From: Fulvivirga aurantia
Lineage (GTDB): Bacteria > Bacteroidota > Bacteroidia > Cytophagales > Cyclobacteriaceae
Length of the DNA: 11,918 bases
Reading direction: 5' to 3'
Assembly: GCF_009711475.1 (NCBI RefSeq)
Contig: NZ_SMMD01000859.1
Location: forward strand, 1-11,918
Shown here: positions 7,338 to 11,918 of the stretch, piece by piece
Layout: the number at the start of each line of letters is the position of its first letter
Position numbering within the stretch: position 1 is the stretch's first letter
Made by a program: the position numbers and the translations under genes
The notes under the pieces: model-generated
Told to the model about the DNA's origin: nothing
What the model saw: the letters and a program-made list of their open reading frames with translations, nothing else
The model's database searches: none

Positions 7338-9899
7338 CTAGCTCTCTTTTCTCAGGACTTCTAACGGTGACTTGTATAAAACATCCCTGGTGTTAAACCA
7401 TCCTACAACAATTGTAAGCACCATGATTCCTACCCAAATGTAGAGTAACCCCAGAATATCAGGCAGAAAAATTATCTCAAAGAAGTAAATAGCTAAAATC
7501 CAACCTGATAATACAGACAGTCCAATACCCGTCAATCCTGCAAAAAAGCCGAGATAAGCATACTCCAATATAGTCATACCGATAATTTGCTTTTTCACAG
7601 CCCCTATTGTTCTAAGCAACACATTTTCTCTTAGTCTCAAATATTTGCTATTAATAACAGCTCCTGCTAAAACCACCAGACCCGTGATTATACTAAACAG
7701 TGCCATAAACTGAATAACAAATGATACTTTCCCAAAAAACTCATCTATGGTTGAGAGGATAAGTCTCAGGTCAATAAGTGATACATTGGGGTATAGTGTG
7801 ATCAATTCACGCTGGTAAGCATTTGCCTGCGTTTGAGCCTCAATTCGTGTGGTTAATACATAAATTTGAGGTGCCTCTTCTAATACCCCGGTCGGAAAAA
7901 CAAATATAAAGTTGGGAGGGTCCTTTGGCCACTCAACATCCCTTATCCCGCCAATATATGTTTTCACTGGCACACCCTGCACATCAAATTCAACCGTATC
8001 TCCAATATCAACCATGAGGTTTTCCTGCATTCCTTCAGAGATTGTCACATAAATGGAGTCATTACTAATTTGTTGTACTTTCCCCTTGGTGAGGGTTTCT
8101 GAGGCATTGAGGGTATCCCGATATGTAACTCTATATTCTCTGGTAATCGACCAATTGGGTATCGAATCAGTGGTGTCTCTCTGTATTTGAGCTACACTCT
8201 TTCCATTAATTTTACTTATCCGACAAGTAATTATTGGTACCAGCTGCTGTACCGGCAAATCATTTTCTTTTGTAAGCTTCACCACACCTTCTTTTTGTGG
8301 TGGCTGTATATCAAAAAGAATAGTATTAGACTGGTTTTCCTGCCCTACAAACTCCACCTGGTTTAGCAGGCTATTTTGTACGATATTGAGTGTAGCGATC
8401 AAAAAAGCACCTAAACCAATTACCACAACTAACACAATGGTCTGGTTATTAGGCCTAAATAAATTGGCAAGACTTTGTCTCCAAATAAAACTCCAACCAG
8501 AAGGGAAATATCGTTTTACCAGTCTCATAAGCGCATATGCCACACCTGCCAGACTTAAGAACGCAATCATTAATGCTGCAAAAAAGAACAGACCTGTTAC
8601 AATACTTTTGGTTTGATAGGCAGCAAATAACAGAGGGAAAAGAATAATCAAGACAATCACCGTTACCCTTACTTTAGAAATCCGCTGTAATGGTTGAAAA
8701 GTCGCTCTTAACACAGAAAGAGGTGGTACAAACCTCACCGAAACCAATGGAAGTACAGAAAAGAGCATAGAAATTATAAGCCCCAGCAAAAGTGCTTGCC
8801 CTATGGCTCTCCATGCCAGCGAAAGCTCCAGCTCAAACGGTATAAACTCTTGTAATAGTACGGGCAAAGCGTATTGAATCAGTAGACCCAAACCGATTCC
8901 CAGCAGTGTTCCCAGTAGACCTAATGCGATTGTTTGTATAAAAAATATATTAAAGGCCTGCCACCCGGAAGCACCTATACACCTCAAGACCGCTACGGTT
9001 TTTCTTTTTTCTTTCACATATATATGCACAGAACTTGCTACACCTATACAGCCTAAAATCAGGGCTATGAAGGCAAGTAGATTAAAGAACTTATACAGGT
9101 TCTGAAAGCCCTCACCCAGGTCTTCTTTCTGCTCCTCAACATCATCAAACGAATGGCCATATTTTCTAATAGTTGGCTTCAGCTCATCGAGCATGGCATT
9201 TGCCTCTTCTTCACTATTTGCCTTGAAATACCTTCGATAGTTTACACGACTTCCGTATTGTACGAGCCCTGTAGAGTCTAAGTACTTTTTATCAAAATAC
9301 ACCGATGGCGTAAAAGTGGACTGAATTCCACCTCCTCCCGGGATTTTGCTCACTTCACCCGCTACTTTAAATGTGAGGTATCCCACTTTAATAGAGTCAC
9401 CAGCACTCACATCGTATTGGCTGGCCAGATTCTCATCAACCATAGCGTATTGGCCTGTTTTAAGCTTTTCATAAGCATCAGACGGCAATGTTTCTATATC
9501 TCCATAAAATGGGAATGGTCCTTCCAGAGCTACAACCCTTACCAATCGTGTGCCGGGTGTACTGGTCATAAACATGGCCATACTCGCCATATTGGCTTCT
9601 TCCGCCTGAGGAGCATCCAAAGAATCAAAAGCTGACATCAGCTCATCTTCAAACTCTTTATTGGCTTTAACCACAAAATCAGCGCCTAACAGGTCTTTTG
9701 CCTGACTGTCGATGTTGTTTTGAAGATTGATATTAAACGAATCGATAGAAACTAAGGCGGCTATACCGATAACTATAGACGAAATAAATAAAAAGAGTCT
9801 TGAGAAATTATTTCGGGCATCTTTCCAGGCCATCTTCCAGACCCATTTATCTTTAAACAGGTTGGTTGTTTTCTTCTTGATTTTAATAATATATTCCAT
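7338..9899 (-). CDS. ybbP: YbbP-type ABC transporter permease, two FtsX domains
   Basis: This 853-residue integral membrane protein should pair with the ATPase encoded just upstream. It begins with a basic cytoplasmic helix and one membrane helix (about 34-53), followed by a large periplasmic domain (54-268) containing the family-like stretch VRVVALEGPFPFYGD (120-134). The first FtsX core has helices near 270-292, 317-343 and 366-386. A middle pair lies near 411-428 and 433-456, then a helix at 486-506, a second periplasmic domain (507-725) and a second FtsX core with helices near 727-748, 776-802 and 812-835, including the NVLLRTIGA coupling motif (759-767). Ten helices in two FtsX halves and a length near 800 fit YbbP (COG3127). 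LolC/E and MacB-type permeases have four helices. The family uses ATP hydrolysis to move or extract hydrophobic compounds or lipoproteins rather than for simple import. The ATG begins one base after the ATPase stop, suggesting coupled translation. The substrate is not known from sequence. Confidence 0.9.
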   Translation of the reverse strand: MEYIIKIKKKTTNLFKDKWVWKMAWKDARNNFSRLFLFISSIVIGIAALVSIDSFNINLQNNIDSQAKDLLGADFVVKANKEFEDELMSAFDSLDAPQAEEANMASMAMFMTSTPGTRLVRVVALEGPFPFYGDIETLPSDAYEKLKTGQYAMVDENLASQYDVSAGDSIKVGYLTFKVAGEVSKIPGGGGIQSTFTPSVYFDKKYLDSTGLVQYGSRVNYRRYFKANSEEEANAMLDELKPTIRKYGHSFDDVEEQKEDLGEGFQNLYKFFNLLAFIALILGCIGVASSVHIYVKEKRKTVAVLRCIGASGWQAFNIFFIQTIALGLLGTLLGIGLGLLIQYALPVLLQEFIPFELELSLAWRAIGQALLLGLIISMLFSVLPLVSVRFVPPLSVLRATFQPLQRISKVRVTVIVLIILFPLLFAAYQTKSIVTGLFFFAALMIAFLSLAGVAYALMRLVKRYFPSGWSFIWRQSLANLFRPNNQTIVLVVVIGLGAFLIATLNIVQNSLLNQVEFVGQENQSNTILFDIQPPQKEGVVKLTKENDLPVQQLVPIITCRISKINGKSVAQIQRDTTDSIPNWSITREYRVTYRDTLNASETLTKGKVQQISNDSIYVTISEGMQENLMVDIGDTVEFDVQGVPVKTYIGGIRDVEWPKDPPNFIFVFPTGVLEEAPQIYVLTTRIEAQTQANAYQRELITLYPNVSLIDLRLILSTIDEFFGKVSFVIQFMALFSIITGLVVLAGAVINSKYLRLRENVLLRTIGAVKKQIIGMTILEYAYLGFFAGLTGIGLSVLSGWILAIYFFEIIFLPDILGLLYIWVGIMVLTIVVGWFNTRDVLYKSPLEVLRKES

Positions 9900-9900
9900 A

Positions 9901-10593
9901 TCAGGAGGCTGTTAGCGACTTCTTATCTGCTACTAATCGACCTCCCTTGAGCTGCACGATGCGCTCAGTATTTTCGGCAAGCTCCATGTTATGTGTCACG
10001 AGCACGAGAGTTGTGCCCTGCTCTTTATTAATTTCGAAAAGCAATTCCGTTACCCGATGTGCTGTCTCTTCATCCAAATTACCAGTAGGTTCGTCTGCAA
10101 ATAAGATTTTAGGTGAAGTAATAAATGCCCTTGCCATCGCCACTCTTTGCTGCTCTCCACCAGAGAGTTCTGAGGGATAGTGACTCATACGCTCTCCCAG
10201 GCCGACTCGTTCCAAAAGAGCTTTAGCCTTTTCTGTAAATCCTTTCTCACCTCTCAACTCAAGCGGTACAGTCACATTTTCGAGCGCTGTGAGGGTAGGC
10301 AATAACTGAAAATTTTGAAATATAAAGCCTACGTGTTGATTACGCACATACGCTCTATCGTCTTCATCTAAAGCATTGAGCTTAATGCCTACTAAAGAAA
10401 CAGTACCAGAGGTTGAAACATCTAATCCTGCACATAAACCTAATAAAGTAGTTTTTCCACTTCCTGAAGGGCCAACTATGGCCATACTCGCACCTTCTTC
10501 TACATCGAAGCTGACGTTGTCGAGTACAGTAAGTGATTTATTTCCGGTTTTAAATGATTTAGTGAGGTTTTCTATACTTAATATAATGGGCAT
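9901..10593 (-). CDS. ybbA: YbbA/LolD-type ABC transporter ATP-binding protein
   Basis: The 230-residue product is a complete cytoplasmic ATPase subunit. Motifs in order are Walker A GPSGSGKT (41-48), Q-loop Gln93 in FIFQNFQLLP, signature LSGGEQQR (143-150), Walker B ILFADEP with Asp167 and Glu168, D-loop GNLD, and H-loop His201. The sequence is of the LolD/MacB/FtsE type. YbbA is preferred to LolD because the adjoining gene is a single ten-helix double-FtsX permease and a TesA-like esterase gene is divergent, the layout of E. coli ybbA-ybbP and tesA. The stop (TGA, 9901-9903) is one base from the permease ATG. The first residues MPIILSIENLTKSF are normal for the family, which supports the start. 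I found no good Bacteroidota promoter match in the 129 bases upstream on this strand. Confidence 0.93.
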   Translation of the reverse strand: MPIILSIENLTKSFKTGNKSLTVLDNVSFDVEEGASMAIVGPSGSGKTTLLGLCAGLDVSTSGTVSLVGIKLNALDEDDRAYVRNQHVGFIFQNFQLLPTLTALENVTVPLELRGEKGFTEKAKALLERVGLGERMSHYPSELSGGEQQRVAMARAFITSPKILFADEPTGNLDEETAHRVTELLFEINKEQGTTLVLVTHNMELAENTERIVQLKGGRLVADKKSLTAS

Positions 10594-10642
10594 AATGAAC
10601 GGGTAACAAGCTTGAATTTAAAGCGTTTAATACTTGAATATG

Positions 10643-10674
10643 TTTATTCTTTTTTACGAGTGGTAGTATTTTTG
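10643..10674 (+). promoter_or_regulatory. Candidate promoter for the TesA-like gene
   Basis: TATTTTTG at 10667-10674 matches the Bacteroidota -7 consensus TAnnTTTG exactly. TTTA at 10643-10646 is one base off the -33 TTTG, at a spacing of 20. Transcription would start near 10680, giving a 5' leader of about 40 bases. The rest of the divergent 129-base intergenic region (10594-10722) is AT-rich with no other clear signal. AT-rich DNA gives such matches by chance, so this is tentative. Confidence 0.4.
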
Positions 10675-10722
10675 GTGTAAAATTTGATCAATTAAATTAT
10701 CACGACCATATCTTTATAAATA

Positions 10723-11346
10723 ATGAGTATTAATAAACGCATTTTTTTTCTAGTAGTATTTTTTATTTCAACTGTAGCGCTTTCTTTTAAGGAACAAACT
10801 ACTACCATTTTATTTTTTGGAGACAGTCTTACTGCCGGTTACGGATTATCTAAAGAGCAGGCCTTCCCTCACCTTATAGAGCAAGCACTTAACGATAAAG
10901 GACATAATGTTGAAGTTATAAATGCGGGTCTGAGTGGCGAAACCTCTGCCGGTGGTCTCAACAGGATTGACTGGGTCTTAAAAAAACCAATTGATATATT
11001 CGTTCTTGAGTTAGGTGCCAACGATGGCCTAAGAGGCTTACCGGTAACTCAAACTAAAGAAAACCTTCAAGCAATCATCGATAAGGTAAAGGCCAAAAAT
11101 CCTGACGTTAAAATCATAATTACAGGAATGATGGTGCCACCAAATCTCGGTCAGGAATACTCACAGGCCTTTAGTGCCATTTTCCCGGAACTGGCTACAA
11201 AGAATGATTCCATGCTAATTCCGTTTCTATTAGATGGTGTAGCTGGTGATGAATCGCTTAACCTACCAGACGGCATACATCCCAATGTAGAGGGTCATAA
11301 AATTTTGGCTGACAATGTGTTAACTGCATTAAAAAGGATTATTTAA
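10723..11346 (+). CDS. tesA: TesA-type GDSL esterase/lysophospholipase, exported
   Basis: This 207-residue SGNH hydrolase should cleave acyl esters or thioesters in the periplasm. A hydrophobic N-terminus (about 6-22) acts as a signal peptide; with no lipobox cysteine, the product should be soluble after cleavage. Block I is FFGDSLTAGYGL with nucleophile Ser35, block II has Gly69 in INAGLSGETSAGG, block III is ELGANDGLRG with Asn100, and block V is LPDGIHPN with Asp183 and His186. All catalytic and oxyanion residues are present, and length and spacing match E. coli TesA (thioesterase I/protease I/lysophospholipase L1). Its place divergent from the YbbA-YbbP pair supports the assignment and suggests that the transporter passes hydrophobic molecules to it. 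The ATG at 10723 is set by the signal peptide; no Shine-Dalgarno is visible. The stop codon lies inside a perfect inverted repeat. True substrates are uncertain because TesA enzymes are broad. Confidence 0.93.
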   Translation: MSINKRIFFLVVFFISTVALSFKEQTTTILFFGDSLTAGYGLSKEQAFPHLIEQALNDKGHNVEVINAGLSGETSAGGLNRIDWVLKKPIDIFVLELGANDGLRGLPVTQTKENLQAIIDKVKAKNPDVKIIITGMMVPPNLGQEYSQAFSAIFPELATKNDSMLIPFLLDGVAGDESLNLPDGIHPNVEGHKILADNVLTALKRII

Positions 11347-11378
11347 CAATTGATTGATTTATATTTGTTAAATAATCC
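11336..11378. repeat. Perfect 14-bp inverted repeat over the tesA stop codon
   Basis: GGATTATTTAACAA (11336-11349) and TTGTTAAATAATCC (11365-11378) are exact reverse complements separated by 15 bases. The left arm includes the last codons and the TAA stop of the esterase gene; the right arm overlaps the -7 element of the next gene's likely promoter. As RNA it would form a 14-bp, mostly A-U stem with a 15-base loop. No T run follows, so it is not a standard intrinsic terminator. It may be a transcript 3' end stabiliser, a weak terminator or a protein-binding operator. Confidence 0.8.
11360..11367 (+). promoter_or_regulatory. Candidate -7 promoter element of the BLUF-like gene
   Basis: TATATTTG is an exact match to TAnnTTTG and lies 26 bases before the ATG at 11394. 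No good TTTG is found 19-21 bases upstream, where the sequence is the end of the esterase gene. The element overlaps the right arm of the 14-bp inverted repeat, so anything that binds that repeat would block it. The alternative is that the gene is simply read through from tesA. Confidence 0.45.
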
Positions 11379-11393
11379 ACACAGATAGAAAAG

Positions 11394-11780
11394 ATGTACT
11401 ACATACTTTTCCTTAGTCGAACCAATATCGACTATTTGAGGAACATCATTTTTGAGTGCGTAAACAATAACAAAGCCTTAGAAATAACCAGCAAGATGAT
11501 ATATTGTAATGATTATTATTTACAGTATATAGAAGGAGAAGAAAAGACCATCAGATCACTTTTTGATATAATATCTCAGGACAACAGGCATAACAATATT
11601 AAAATCATATTAGAAGGGGCCATAGAAAACAGAAAATGCAATACGCCTCTTGACTATAAACACATAGCCCCTACGGTCTTAAATGACATCAATTGTAGCG
11701 ATCTTTCAGATGTTTGTAGTCTGATGCCAATTAAAGATGACAGTGAAATTATGCCATTCTTTGCCAAGCTCATGAAGTGA
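11394..11780 (+). CDS. BLUF-like domain protein lacking key photocycle residues
   Basis: The 128-residue protein consists of a single BLUF-like fold (about 1-90) and a short C-terminal tail. Family features include the first strand ending FLSRT (6-10), the helix LRNIIFECVNNN (15-26) with a flavin-contacting Asn near 26, EITSKMIY (30-37), YLQYIEGEE (42-50) with the conserved Gln44, and SQDNRHNNIKIILEGAIENR (61-80). BLUF proteins bind FAD and sense blue light through a Tyr-Gln pair. Here the Tyr two residues before the first Ser is Phe6, and the region matching Trp104 and Met106 of AppA (about 82-88) has neither residue. Flavin binding may survive, but the usual photocycle probably does not. 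There is no output domain, as in other short BLUF proteins that act through partners. The gene starts 48 bases after the esterase stop, with no ribosome site visible. Family assignment is fairly confident; function is not. Confidence 0.78.
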   Translation: MYYILFLSRTNIDYLRNIIFECVNNNKALEITSKMIYCNDYYLQYIEGEEKTIRSLFDIISQDNRHNNIKIILEGAIENRKCNTPLDYKHIAPTVLNDINCSDLSDVCSLMPIKDDSEIMPFFAKLMK

Positions 11781-11823
11781 TAAAAATGTTAATCACAATA
11801 ACTTTAAAGAAAATTAAAATAGC

Positions 11824-11854
11824 TTTGATCAAATAGGTAATATTTATAGTTTTG
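11824..11854 (+). promoter_or_regulatory. Bacteroidota-type promoter of the tRNA-Cys gene
   Basis: TTTG at 11824-11827, a spacer of 19 bases, then TAGTTTTG at 11847-11854 is an exact fit to the TTTG / TAnnTTTG promoter of the Bacteroidota primary sigma factor. Transcription would start near 11860, about ten bases before the mature tRNA 5' end. The -33 lies in the palindrome TTTGATCAAA (11824-11833). It is the best promoter match in the window. Confidence 0.8.
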
Positions 11855-11869
11855 CACACTTCAAAGCAA

Positions 11870-11918
11870 GGCGCTGTGGCCGAGTGGCTAGGCAGAGGTC
11901 TGCAAAACCTTTTACAGC
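11870..11918 (+). tRNA. tRNA-Cys (anticodon GCA), 3' end outside the window
   Basis: The 5' acceptor strand is GGCGCTG (11870-11876), followed by T8-G9 and a D arm with stem GCC/GGC around GAGTGGCTA. The anticodon stem GAGGT (11895-11899) pairs with ACCTT (11907-11911), with one G-T wobble, around the loop CTGCAAA, which places anticodon GCA at 11902-11904 after the conserved T33. That anticodon reads cysteine codons UGC and UGU. The window ends in or just after the variable region, so the T arm and the 3' acceptor strand cannot be checked. Confidence 0.9.

Noticed and set aside
9901..9912. Purine-rich AGGAGG on the plus strand near the ATPase/permease junction as a Shine-Dalgarno
   Set aside because: Both genes are on the minus strand, where the sequence reads CCTCCT, so it cannot act as their ribosome site.
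11336..11378. The inverted repeat after tesA as a standard Rho-independent terminator
   Set aside because: The stem is almost all A-T with a 15-base loop and is followed by ACACAGATAG rather than a T run.
10683..11833. The palindromic core TTTGATCAA appears before the TesA-like gene (10683-10691) and before the tRNA (11824-11832)
   Set aside because: It is short and AT-rich, and its position relative to the promoter differs in the two places. Two copies are not enough to claim a shared operator.

Overview
The window looks like a chromosomal segment of a free-living member of the Bacteroidota, probably Cytophagales or a relative. The signs are moderate-to-low GC and a secreted multidomain protein ending in the type B C-terminal sorting domain of the type IX secretion system (CHU_C-like). 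Genes also lack clear Shine-Dalgarno sequences, and the promoters match the Bacteroidota form (TTTG about 19-20 bases upstream of TAnnTTTG). The genus cannot be fixed from the sequence alone. I see no mobile element, CRISPR array or rRNA gene, and no stretch over 300 bases lacks a gene.

Left part, plus strand (1-4022): the 3' part of a helical conserved protein of unknown function ends at a strong intrinsic terminator (819-848). Next is a 1016-residue ABC transporter that joins a TerB-like helical N-terminus, a small possibly FHA-like beta domain, an ABCG-type ATPase and an ABC2-type membrane domain with an unusually large loop between its last two membrane helices. A possible 24-codon gene for a one-helix membrane microprotein starts one base after the transporter stop and fills the gap to the next gene.

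Middle, minus strand (4024-10593): read from right to left, these are an LolD/YbbA-type ATPase, a YbbP-type FtsX-fold permease one base further on, and, after 44 bases, a 1089-residue secreted beta-propeller/PKD protein bound for type IX secretion. The transporter pair probably forms one unit that acts on lipids or other hydrophobic compounds in the cell envelope. It is divergent from a TesA-type GDSL esterase, the same layout as ybbA-ybbP and tesA in Escherichia coli.

Right part, plus strand (10723-11918): the TesA-like exported esterase is followed by a short BLUF-like protein that lacks the photoactive tyrosine and tryptophan. A perfect 14-bp inverted repeat covers the esterase stop codon and the -7 element of the BLUF gene's likely promoter. 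The window ends inside a tRNA-Cys gene preceded by a textbook Bacteroidota promoter.

The parts most worth a second look are the composite ABC transporter with its microprotein, the degenerate BLUF protein, and the inverted repeat between tesA and the BLUF gene.
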